Positions 34,601 to 41,331 of a stretch of 64,000 bases of DNA are shown here, in pieces (within the stretch, counting starts at the first letter, position 1; each line of letters opens with the position of its first letter). Where the stretch lies: positions 40,524,033 through 40,588,032 of the forward strand of contig OX243811.1 of the NCBI GenBank assembly GCA_945859605.1, in the 5' to 3' direction. Below the pieces are notes generated by a model. That model saw only the letters and a list, made by a program, of their open reading frames with translations. It was not told where the DNA came from and did no database searches. Position numbers and translations under genes: made by a program. Source of the DNA: Lumbricus rubellus (taxonomy: Eukaryota > Annelida > Clitellata > Crassiclitellata > Lumbricidae).

Positions 34601-34990
34601 TTCAAATCAACTGGAAGTGAAACCTCTTTGCTCTAGATATATCAGAAATAACGATTGGAGGACGCTTTTATAAGTTATAAGCAGCTTACGATTATGATAT
34701 CCAATGGTAGAGTAATTGAATTAATGTTTTCTTTAAAATCTGATTTAGAGATGTTATGGGAGCGACACGAGAACGAGCGACTGATGACAAACTCAACAAC
34801 AACTCTAAGCAAACGTTCCATCATGCAATGCATCGGTGAATGCAAACAAACACCAGACTGCGATTCAGTCAACTGGTTCCAACTGGAAAAACGATGCGAG
34901 CTGAACCTATTGTTCCACAATTCCACCCGATGTGACCTGATGGACGTTGCTGAGGGATGGATTCGTTGGACGCAGATCGACGAATTCTGA
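13269..34990 (+). CDS. Lectin gene 2: FTP-PAN protein with transposon-filled introns, 4 exons
   Basis: Exons are 13269-13332, 17951-18181, 33160-33396 and 34749-34990, with all splice sites and phases preserved. The spliced frame is 774 nt, 257 residues, intact. The leader is more hydrophobic than in gene 1 (ILIIIFLATAN). FTP landmarks are LHRPANQSS, AVDGNYN, CSHT, WWMVDLG and VVITNRD, followed by the RLDYFIVGV half and the PAN module CIGECKQTPDC. Intron 1 (4.6 kb) contains a piggyBac-like MITE, a SINE and three nested transposons. Intron 2 (15 kb, including a gap) contains two DNA polymerase genes. No insertion touches an exon, so selection may have kept the protein. Alternatively the insertions are too young for decay to show. 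Confidence 0.7.
13581..13650 (-). repeat. SINE tail fragment
   Basis: Minus-strand remnant with GCGCCCCTTCAAGG and the CAGTAGCGCT stretch. A longer copy is at the paralogous site 48697 in unit 3, so this insertion pre-dates that duplication and was partly deleted here. Confidence 0.7.
13693..13769. mobile_element. Small piggyBac-like MITE
   Basis: CACATTGACCGCC and its near complement GGCGGTCAACGTG face each other, with TTAA on both sides (13689-13692 and 13770-13773). Units 1 and 3 lack the insert at this place: unit 3 (near 49034) reads TTTAACTACAGTG. Three extra T separate the right end from TTAA, so the family assignment is tentative. Confidence 0.55.
14138..14310 (+). repeat. SINE, plus orientation
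   Basis: Degenerate head, then GGAAGGGTGCAAATCC, CAAGTCCTTCACT and the tail CGGGAGCGCCTCTGA...GCGCAAGTGCTCA. The paralogue is at 49741-49895. This copy carries TAGGGCCTA at 14251-14259 where unit 3 has only TA. Confidence 0.8.
14748..14943. mobile_element. TA-flanked MITE with GGC...GCC ends, 196 bp
   Basis: The ends are GGCGTAGGGGG and CTCCTACGCC, inverted repeats matching at 8 of 8 outer bases, flanked by TA at 14746-14747 and 14944-14945. The interior has GACGACCTTTTTTTACTCAT, a motif shared with the hAT MITE at 49444-49739 and the element at 58481-58838. TA duplication suggests the Tc1/mariner superfamily. It carries no coding sequence. Confidence 0.65.
15000..15970. other. Interior of the hAT element, no gene seen
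   Basis: AT-rich sequence with many TAGGCCTA-type octamers. No frame resembles a transposase. Confidence 0.5.
16479..17308. mobile_element. Foldback element with C7GGACAAAA arms
   Basis: The left arm holds about six CCCCCCCGGACAAAA units followed by CACTCACATGCAAACATACA. The right arm is its reverse complement (TGCATGTGAGTGGGGGGG then TTTTGTCCGGGGGGG units). Outer ends are GGACAATACCC and GGGTATTGTCC. ATTATGTAAG stands on both sides (16469-16478, 17309-17318), a 10-bp target duplication like those of foldback/MULE elements. The interior is TACA repeats. Open frames across it are artefacts. Confidence 0.75.
17428..17764. repeat. (TACA)n microsatellite
   Basis: Near-perfect ACAT/TACA repeat, homologous to the shorter tract at 49900-50036 in unit 3. 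It is immediately upstream of exon 2 of gene 2. Confidence 0.95.
17951..18181 (+). CDS. Gene 2 exon 2: first half of the FTP domain
   Basis: 231 nt, acceptor AATCGCAG, donor GTAAGATTT. Landmarks are NIALHRPANQSS, RCAAGRAVDGNYN, CSHTND, WWMVDLG and VVITNRDNN. Confidence 0.85.
18182..19043. other. Intron 2 of gene 2, left part
   Basis: 18182-18270 matches the start of intron 2 in genes 1 and 3. The rest has no coding signal. 18969-19018 is an AGAC repeat, and 19014-19043 resembles 50540-50580 of unit 3, so ordinary intron sequence runs up to the gap. Confidence 0.55.
19044..19243. other. Assembly gap of 200 N
   Basis: Exactly 200 unknown bases, probably a placeholder length. It removes the 5' end of the left polymerase copy and the left boundary of the palindrome. 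Confidence 0.99.
19244..22916 (+). CDS. Family-B DNA polymerase (Polinton/virus-like), left copy, 5' end lost in the gap
   Basis: Two exons are visible: 19244-19480 (truncated by the gap) and 19655-22916. The large exon carries a C2H2-like cluster (CPYCLHC), then exonuclease motif I (YADFES), an endonuclease VII-like HHCHVTG...CNNCN zinc module, exonuclease II (NLKGYDSHI) and III (YLETDVVLLADVF). Polymerase motifs A (DCNNLYGFAM), B (KLMNNSVYGK) and C (FTDTDSL) follow. This arrangement belongs to protein-primed type-B polymerases of Polintons and related viruses. All catalytic motifs look intact. It differs from the right copy by a few substitutions, one missing Asp codon, absence of a 6-bp insertion, and the stop position. 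Its natural start is not visible. Confidence 0.85.
19244..23631 (+). repeat. Left arm of the inverted duplication
   Basis: Near-identical reverse complement of 25775-30670. It ends in GGACGCCTCC...GGAGGCGTC, where the two arms stop matching. Arm lengths agree (about 4.39 and 4.40 kb) once the Helitron in the right arm is removed. Confidence 0.95.
23848..24648. mobile_element. Foldback MITE, 801 bp, in the palindrome spacer
   Basis: Inverted arms of about 265 bp (23848-24114 and 24388-24648) are nearly perfect complements. The outer ends are CACTGTGTCCACGATAAAG and its complement, flanked by TA (23846-23847, 24649-24650). The ends resemble those of the mariner at 14313, so it is probably a mariner-driven non-autonomous element. 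No coding sequence. Confidence 0.9.
24651..25774. other. Palindrome spacer, no gene seen
   Basis: AT-rich, with only short random open frames. 25697-25765 is a diverged repeat of 25866-25930 (TAGGACTTGGATTTATATA versus TAGGACTTTGATTTATATA), so the right arm's inner edge is itself duplicated. Confidence 0.45.
25775..30670 (-). repeat. Right arm of the inverted duplication
   Basis: Reverse complement of 19244-23631. It carries a Helitron (26480-26977) and a GGCCTA micro-insertion (27069-27076) that the left arm lacks, so the arms have diverged since duplication or are different alleles. Confidence 0.95.
26480..26977 (+). mobile_element. Non-autonomous Helitron, 498 bp
   Basis: It starts TCTATATATATAAAAATG and ends GGGTACAGCTAG. 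A GCCAC/GTGGC stem lies about ten bases before the CTAG end. It sits between A and T with no target duplication. The left arm shows the empty site on its complement (GCTATTATTTAATAG). TC...CTAG ends, a 3' hairpin and AT targeting together are diagnostic. No Rep/helicase is encoded. Confidence 0.92.
26974..31616 (-). CDS. Family-B DNA polymerase (Polinton/virus-like), right copy, complete five-exon gene
   Basis: Exons in transcription order are 31616-31529, 31371-31090, 30950-30885, 30755-30434 and 30259-26974. Every junction is GT..AG and the total is exactly 4044 nt, 1347 residues, without a stop. Residues about 30-145 are acidic and low-complexity. Residues about 148-200 hold Cys pairs (YCRYC, CEVC, CIKC, CNTC) like zinc ribbons. 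Then come a CPYCLHC finger, exonuclease I near 535, an endonuclease VII-like zinc module near 632, exonuclease II and III near 690 and 836, and polymerase motifs A, B and C near 935, 1100 and 1200. Motifs assign it to protein-primed type-B polymerases that replicate linear DNA. No integrase, ATPase, protease or capsid gene is seen nearby, so a full Polinton is not present. The stop codon lies in the Helitron end. Exon joins are predicted. Confidence 0.85.
31700..31707 (-). promoter_or_regulatory. TATA box of the right polymerase gene
   Basis: TATAAAAA on the minus strand, about 84 bp before the ATG at 31616. It supports a real RNA polymerase II promoter for the five-exon gene. Confidence 0.6.
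31985..32420. repeat. Degenerate minisatellite beside the polymerase arm
   Basis: Four units of about 96-130 bp beginning near 32008, 32104, 32200 and 32330. Each holds a CGAGAGTCGGCGAACAATGG-like core and further CACAATGG or ACAATAGG words. It lies between the right polymerase promoter and a LINE end, so it may be the outer end of the polymerase element. Confidence 0.8.
32462..33022 (+). mobile_element. CR1/L2-like LINE, 3' end
   Basis: Encodes the typical C-terminus SRIDHCSSILVGLP, LHWLPIAQRIHYRIAAL and GPSIWNDLPSDL, stopping at about 32975. After it come GGGAGCGCCTCTGAGTAG, AAAGGCGCTATATAAAT and a GAAT repeat. It is strongly 5'-truncated. The tail equals the SINE tail in this window, identifying the likely partner LINE. 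It lies in intron 2 of gene 2. Confidence 0.85.
33160..33396 (+). CDS. Gene 2 exon 3: second half of the FTP domain
   Basis: 237 nt, acceptor TGTTCAG, donor GTAAGTACG. Motifs ERLDYFIVGV, CGQYPSK and MCEVEVY are preserved. It lies 15 kb from exon 2. Confidence 0.85.
33655..34015 (+). repeat. 21-bp minisatellite in intron 3 of gene 2
   Basis: About seventeen units of TTTGAATAATCNGATGACCTC, with a variant CAGAAGAATGC unit. This is the largest of the three orthologous arrays. Its length in multiples of three leaves both strands open, but no splice signals join it to the gene. Confidence 0.9.
34749..34990 (+). CDS. Gene 2 exon 4: PAN/apple domain and stop
   Basis: 242 nt, acceptor GATTTAG. Cys positions are identical to gene 1. 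Substitutions are mostly conservative (QLEKRCELN, MDVAEGW). Confidence 0.85.
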
Positions 34991-35084
34991 GTTCTACGAG
35001 ATCAACTGGATTTTTCATGTTGCTCACTTTCTGTACGGACGGTAGCTTTGCTACATGGTTGGCAACTCTTGGTTAACTGTTATG

Positions 35085-35290
35085 GCATAGCCTATATTTG
35101 CAATATGAAAATATATAAAACGAAAATGAGTGGTTTCGAATAATTTGTTTTAGCCTATATTTGCAATATGAAAATATAGGCTATAAAACGAAAATGAGTG
35201 GTTTCGAATAATTTGTTTTAGCCTAGGCCCTATATTTGCAATATGAAAATATATAAAACCAAAATGAGTGGTTTCGAATAATTTGTTTTG
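35085..35290 (+). repeat. Three tandem copies of a ~65-bp repeat
   Basis: Each copy reads TTTGCAATATGAAAATATAT...GAGTGGTTTCGAATAATTTG. Copies are nearly identical except that the second carries GGCTA inserted at a TA (TAGGCTA, 35177-35183) and the third has an extra GGCCCTA near its start. Confidence 0.9.
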
Positions 35291-35569
35291 TGTTTTTGAC
35301 CTTCTTACGATTAGAATCAACAAATTTTAACAATAAATTATCGAAACTTTGTTTCTTTCGCACGATTGAGGTCATAAAGTGTGGGACCCTGTTCGATCGA
35401 ACATGCCCTAATCGGCATTTGGGTCTGCATGCTGTAATGAATAATTATGTTTCTTATGGACCGCGGTGGATTCTTAGTATTGGAGGGTAATCACAGCACC
35501 CGGACCCGCATAGCCTTAATGCGACCCTGAAGAGAAGTTGGATTGATGGAATAATAGGTCTAATTACTC

Positions 35570-35650
35570 ATTCATTCATTCATTCTGTGAATTTATATAG
35601 CGCCTCTTCGAGATACCTACTGGGAAGCGCTCTCTGCACTAACCAACCGA
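35570..35650 (-). repeat. LINE/SINE tail fragment
   Basis: Minus-strand ATATAGCGCCTCTTC...GAAGCGCTC tail with a GAAT-type repeat at its end. Confidence 0.6.
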
Positions 35651-35964
35651 AATGCTGTTACATGTAAGAGTCATAGAGAGCGAAAAGTATGCTCCTAACA
35701 ACAAGTTTCAAAACAAATTTTTTGTAATTATTTAATTATTGTTTCCGTAAATGAAAGCTCGATTGATGAAGTCTTCACTTAATATCACCAAAGATCAGAT
35801 TCCGTGATTCACACTTAGCAACAAATTCACGTGCTATCTGTGAGATGCCAACACTGTCGTGCAGTGGCGTCTAACCCCCCCACCTGGAGTGGGAGAACGA
35901 ACCCCCCCATTTTGCCGACATGCAATTTTTGTAAGAGACTCGGGTCACTCAGACGTTCAGCAGA

Positions 35965-36004
<40 letters not shown>

Positions 36005-36307
36005 TTAGTCTATTAGTCTAATGTAGCAGGGCTGTAGGCTAAATCTGCTTCCAAATGTGGGGAGGGAAAATTTCCTATTCGGAATTGTGCGTAGGCCCGT
36101 AGGGTCTCACAAATATTCTTACTCCCGCAACTTAAAAGCTTATGTGGGCGCTGAAGAAATCTTTCGATTGCGATTGCGATTACAAATACAAAATGCGACC
36201 AAAACAAATTATTTACGTGGAAGAAATAAAATTACGGGAATCCGATCATAATGATATATAGGCCCAATGCTGTTTGTCACTTTCTCATGAATTTAGGGGG
36301 TTAATTG

Positions 36308-36476
<169 letters not shown>

Positions 36477-36514
36477 TATCTATGTAATTTATTCATTATT
36501 CATTATTATTCGTT

Positions 36515-36835
36515 ATTATAATTTATATAGCGCCTCTTCAAGAAACTATTTAGAGGCGCTCCCAGCCCAGCCACGGCTAAAGAAAAAAGATTTAAGGGAC
36601 TTGAGAAATAGAGATTGACTGGTCAGGTGGAGGAGATGGAGGTTTGGGGAGAGGTCATTCCAGATTGACGACCCCACAACCGAGAAGGCTCGGCGCTGTC
36701 TGGTAGCTATAAGCGAGCGCTGCGAGCCCGTGGAAAAGATATATATAGCTATTTATATAGCGCCCCTTCAATGAATCTACTCAGAGGCGCTGCCGACCCA
36801 GGTCCGGTCAAAAAGAAAAGTCTTAAGCAATTAAT
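36515..36835 (-). pseudogene. CR1/L2-like LINE 3' ends, two fragments
   Basis: 36515-36735 is the reverse complement of the LINE end at 32840-32990, including GGGGCCGTCAATCTGGAATG-like coding sequence. 36750-36835 is a second tail. Both lie inside the hAT element. Confidence 0.8.
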
Positions 36836-37471
36836 CTATAGAATAGTATGCATGTAGGCTAGGCCTATGTGAAAAGATGTTCTTAATAGAGAGGGCAAAT
36901 GTGCAATTGCACTATTTTCATTGCACTTACCAGCACAATCCTGCTTGAAGTGATTTGAAAAACGAAAAAGATTACTTTTTAAATAATTTACCGCACAGCA
37001 CTTTATTCACGATTTTATTTGTTTACAATTGTCTGCAATACTCTGTAGGTCTTCGTTTTAATATGCGGAATATGCCCTATCGTAACCTATATGAGAACTT
37101 ATACAGCGCCTCTTCCGGTACTAGCTATCCAGCGAAACAGGTCCTATAGGGTATAAGAAAGACTTCAAACAGCGAAGGCTGAAGATATCACTCCCCCCAT
37201 CGAATAAGATCTTATCAATGTGTGTGGATTGATCTTGAGATCTTACCACAGATAAAGGTCGGTCATTCTACATAGAAGGGTCTACATTCTACAATGGCAA
37301 AGGCTAGGTGTTGGGTAATACAGTCCTTGCCGAGGACTAATAGGGGATCAATTAAGAGATCAGCAGACCGTAGACAGCTGGAAGAGACTGTGAAGAGGGG
37401 TCTGTGCATCTAGTCACAAAGGCATTTAGGAGCTTGTCCATTTAGAGTTTACATGTATGTATTGTATGCTA

Positions 37472-37516
<45 letters not shown>

Positions 37517-37999
37517 TATGCATATACATGTGTATATATATAATCATTAGCTATAATATTCGCATGACCGCTATCTCCCTGCAGTCTTGCATGATTACCG
37601 GTATATATTATTCTTGGACGTATAACATCATAAATTCCTCGCGACCGTCGTATCATTAATTTTATTGCCTTCATCACCTGCTATGGCTTGGGCTTTGGCT
37701 TGACTCCGTCAGTAACCGTGACAAGTGAATTCTGCCACTAATGTCCATGAGTTGACACACACCCTACCAAATAATTATGTGACTTCAAGCGAACCGTGGT
37801 TCATTAGTCTGAGACATCATGTGTTTTCGATACTTACATGATGCACAAATATATTGATTTTCGTATTCCAGGTCCTTATAATCGAAATTCAGCAACCCCC
37901 CCAATCTACACCAAAAAACGCCAAACCCCCCACTTTTAGCAGCCGTGGGAGAACGTTCTCCCAACCCCTCCATTGGTAGACGCCACTGCTGTCGTGGTA

Positions 38000-38535
38000 T
38001 ATATACTCCGTTAATTTTACTCCAGGAGACCAGGATCACTGATAACCAACATTGGGAACTATCAAGCATCAAAACCGCAACGAACACCATAACAGAATTG
38101 CCGAAAACTAAAATTACGGGAGATGAAGTTGAAATATTTATATCTTTCTATCCGTTCAAATGTATAAAATGATATTTTGGAATCCTATTCTTGGTTCAAT
38201 TCTCTAAATATCTGGAAAATTGTAGTATGATTAATTATCAGGCATTAGAGACAGACCTAGGCACCTATATGAAAAACAGCTTGGCTTACTATTTTATTGA
38301 ATCTGACAGAAAATTGCTTGTAAACTGAAATTTCGGCATGTGAAGTTGAAAGATTCATATCTTTTTATCCGTTCAACTTTATCTCATGAAATTTTGGAAT
38401 CATATTCTTGGTCCAATTCTCTAAGCTTATATTTGGAAAATTTTAGCGTGATATGTTATCAGGCATTAGAGGAGTATGAAAAACAATTTGGCTTACTTTT
38501 TGAATCACGGTGTATAGATCTATATTAAGTGGCAG
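38000..38535. repeat. Direct duplication of about 210 bp
   Basis: 38113-38305 and 38335-38515 share GAAGTTGAAA..TTCATATCTTT, ATCCGTTCAA, TATTCTTGGT, CAATTCTCTAA, TATCAGGCATTAGAG and TTGGCTTACT. The copies differ by many substitutions and indels. Neither keeps a shared reading frame. Confidence 0.75.
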
Positions 38536-38576
38536 GACGGCGTCCAGTCTCGAAAATAAGTGCCTGGACGCCGTCC
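38535..38576. repeat. Inverted repeat GGACGGCGTCCAG
   Basis: 13-bp perfect stem (38535-38547 and 38564-38576) around a 16-nt loop. Function unknown. Confidence 0.8.
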
Positions 38577-38924
38577 ATGACCGCCCTACCACACTTTAAG
38601 CCATGGATGCACAATCAGACTCGAAATGCATGAATTGCAAGGGCAAAGCAGGGTGCTGCCTCCGTGGTTATTATAAGCCGAACACTGCCTGTCAGATAAA
38701 TATTGCATTCGGAATTTGATTATTTCCGAATGTACATGTAAAAATGATCTGACAATCATTGTCAATTATTTACATGACCGTTGTTTTAACTTTTAAAAGT
38801 AACCTTCAAATTTTTCCTGCTAGTTCATCACCTTCAGAAGACCTTCGCTCCTCTGATTTTTGAGAGTCGTCACATGGGACTTTCCGATTGACCCTGGACC
38901 GATCTTGGGGCAGTAAATTCTTTT

Positions 38925-39045
38925 GCTCCACGACGGCGCGCCGTCGTCGCCAATAATTTGTCGCCGCCGATAATTTGTCGTCGCCGATAATTTGTCGGCG
39001 CCGCCGCCGATGTTTGTTTGCCGGTGCGCCGCCGCCGAAATTATC
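38925..39045. repeat. CG-rich CGCCGATAATTTGTCG tandem repeats
   Basis: Three copies of a GATAATTTGTCG word separated by CGCCGC-type sequence, much richer in CpG than its surroundings. It stands just left of duplicated unit sequence and the LTR element. Confidence 0.7.
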
Positions 39046-39126
39046 AAGTCGGTGCATGACTCTGATACCAAAGTAATATCAAAGATAGGGTTAAGTAGCC
39101 TAAATGTTTCAAAGAAACTTTTACGC

Positions 39127-39626
39127 TGTTAGGAAGTGCTTGCTTAAACACTATAGTAGCTGCTTTTATCAGACAGTAATCTACAGCTGGGTGTGGCTAT
39201 AGGAGTGTCGTAGGCGCCAGAACTTTCGTCGACTTTCTAGGCCTTTAAATACTGCTGTCGCTGTACGATAGCAGACACCGTTTGTTCGTTGCTTTGGTTT
39301 GACCTCGCTGGTCCGTTGGTGGTCTGCTCAGACACCTTTTGTTTCGACACCGTTTGTCTTTTGGCTTTGATGTTCGTGGTGTCTCTTTCGCCTGCTTGGT
39401 GTTCGTTTGCTGGTGTTTCTTCCTTCGACGTTTGGAAGTCTTTCTTAGACTTGTTGAAGTTTGGCTGTCGAGCCGTCGTCTTGTCGTGCTGTTTTGTAAA
39501 GGTATGCATTTAGATTAGAACTTAGTTAAGTATTTTCGCTTGTATATTGCTTGTCTACACATTAAATCTATTTTTTTTGTTACAACCCGAGGACTTTTTA
39601 CTTTCTCCCTAGACTAACGCGTAACA
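39127..39626 (+). repeat. 5' LTR
   Basis: 500 bp with TG...CA ends. A TTTAAATA TATA-like box (39244-39251) lies near the middle of the first half. Short open frames in it occur identically in the 3' LTR. Confidence 0.95.
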
Positions 39627-39628
39627 AA

Positions 39629-39641
39629 TGGGGGCCCGTTC
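39629..39641 (+). promoter_or_regulatory. Probable primer-binding site
   Basis: TGGGGGCCCGTTC starts two bases after the 5' LTR with the TGG expected to pair with a tRNA CCA end. The tRNA is not identified. Confidence 0.5.
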
Positions 39642-39882
39642 TTTCTTTCGATAACTTTCGATAAAATTGGTGAAATTTTCTTTCGGGGTCTACTGGACGC
39701 CCGCGGTTTCTGTCAAATTGTTTAAGGGGTCTAAATTTTCCCGGTTATAGCTAAATTCGTTCGTTGTGACATTTGGATTTTGGAACCGTTGAAATTTCTG
39801 CTCGTGTGCGCAGTTTTGTGAAATTTTGAAATTGGGAGTGTTTTGGGTGGAGTGACGTTGGTGTGCTGCGCAATTAGTCATA

Positions 39883-41331
39883 ATGGAGTCGCTAGGTGCG
39901 GAAAAGCCGATAGAGTTGGCCGATATATTGGAAATGTCCTTGGAAGATTTGAGAGTACATTGTGAAACTTTAGGTGAGGATGTGAAAGGTCTTTCTAAGC
40001 CGCAGTTACAAAAACTCGCGATAAAGGCACTGGCACCGACGAAAGGGAGTGTGCATTGGAAAGAGGCTGAGGAATTGGAAAGGATGAGACTCCGAGAAGA
40101 TAGAGAATTTGAGTTACAAAAGTTGAAGATTGCGGCAGATGTCGAAGAGAAAAAGGCGATAGCATTGGCAGAAGTGAAAAAAGCGGAGGCTTTAGCTTTG
40201 GCGGAAGAGAAAAAAGCGTTGGCTGTGTCGGAAGAGAAAAAAGCGTTAGCTTTGTCAGAAGAGAAAAAGGCGGATTTGGAAACTAGAAGATTGGAGGCTA
40301 AACTGGAGGAATCGAAAATGAAGATGTTGGCGGACGAGAAAAGAGTTACGATGCAGTACGAGGAAAACAGACTGGCGGATAGAGCTGAGGAGAGAAAATT
40401 GGAGGCACAACGACAAAGTGAGCAGAGTCAATTGGACGCACAAGAGCGTGCTGAGCAGTATAAGTGGAAGGCTGAGGAGGGAAAAAGAGATTTGGAAGCC
40501 CAGAAATTAGCCATTGAGATGAAAAAGGTTGAAAGTGGTGATTTTGGAGAGCGTACGAAGAGTGAGCGTGTTTCTTTTGGTTTTGGGTCGGCTTTGAAAT
40601 TTGTGCCTAAATTTGAATCTGCGGATATTGAACATTATTTGTCTGCTTTTGAAAAAGCCATGGCCTTACATAAAATTCCTGTAGAGCAATGGACGACTCT
40701 CTTACATCCCCAGTTAAGTGGCAAAGGTGCGAAAGTGTTTTCTGCTTTATCTATTGATGAGTGTGTACAGTATGATGTGGTGAAAAAGGCTTTGTTGACT
40801 GCGTATGAACGAGTCCCTGAATTCTATCGTAAGAGATTTCGATCCATGGGGAAGGAGAAATTAGAAACGTACTCAAATTATGCGTATAGGCTACAGCTTC
40901 CATTTCAAAGATGGCTGGAAGGCGAAAATGCCATGGATGATGTTAAACGCATGCGTGAAGTTTTCATGTTGGAAAAATTTGTTGAGGTATTGCCTATGGA
41001 GATGCATAGATGGTTGGTGGATAAACACCCAGAGTCGGTTGCGGCTGCTGCGAAGTTGGCGGACGAATATTCTGTGTTGTATAAACAAGTGCCGGTGAAA
41101 AATTCTTGGGGGTCCCCGAAAGAATTTGCTGATTGGAGAAAAAGATCACCGCTTAGGGATGGTAAACCCAGAGAAAATTTTGATTGGGGAAAACGGTCGC
41201 CACAAAGGGTTAACACTGGTTTCAAGAAATTTGAGCCCAACAAGGTTGGTGATGAGGAAGCCTTTGGGGAGCAGGTCCATTGTATTATTGTCGTGGGCGT
41301 GGGCACACAAAGGGCTCGTGTTGGAAATTGA
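39883..41331 (+). CDS. gag: Gag polyprotein of the Gmr1-type element
   Basis: 482 codons from an ATG 257 bp after the LTR. Residues about 1-55 resemble a SAP-like or leucine-rich N-terminus (LADILEMSLEDLRVHCETLG). Residues about 60-225 form a charged Lys/Glu/Ala-rich coiled coil with repeated AxxEEKKAL units. Residues about 228-410 are a capsid-like domain (PKFESADIEHYLSAFEKAM, LRLP-type core, YKQ end). The frame leaves the CCHC zinc knuckle at about 41281: the remainder of the knuckle and the pol domains continue in another frame, so the last 17 residues are probably out of frame. Gag assembles the particle that packages element RNA. Confidence 0.85.
   Translation: MESLGAEKPIELADILEMSLEDLRVHCETLGEDVKGLSKPQLQKLAIKALAPTKGSVHWKEAEELERMRLREDREFELQKLKIAADVEEKKAIALAEVKKAEALALAEEKKALAVSEEKKALALSEEKKADLETRRLEAKLEESKMKMLADEKRVTMQYEENRLADRAEERKLEAQRQSEQSQLDAQERAEQYKWKAEEGKRDLEAQKLAIEMKKVESGDFGERTKSERVSFGFGSALKFVPKFESADIEHYLSAFEKAMALHKIPVEQWTTLLHPQLSGKGAKVFSALSIDECVQYDVVKKALLTAYERVPEFYRKRFRSMGKEKLETYSNYAYRLQLPFQRWLEGENAMDDVKRMREVFMLEKFVEVLPMEMHRWLVDKHPESVAAAAKLADEYSVLYKQVPVKNSWGSPKEFADWRKRSPLRDGKPRENFDWGKRSPQRVNTGFKKFEPNKVGDEEAFGEQVHCIIVVGVGTQRARVGN

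Larger units (their letters stand above)
10930..35000 (+). repeat. Segmental duplication unit 2 (lectin gene 2), heavily invaded
   Basis: Sequence at 10950-11770 and 12930-14130 matches unit 1, 17941-18260 matches the exon 2 region, and 33040-34990 matches exons 3-4 with their introns. Between these lie inserted DNA transposons in intron 1 and the polymerase palindrome in intron 2. The inserted DNA makes the unit about 24 kb, against about 8 kb for unit 1. Confidence 0.75.
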
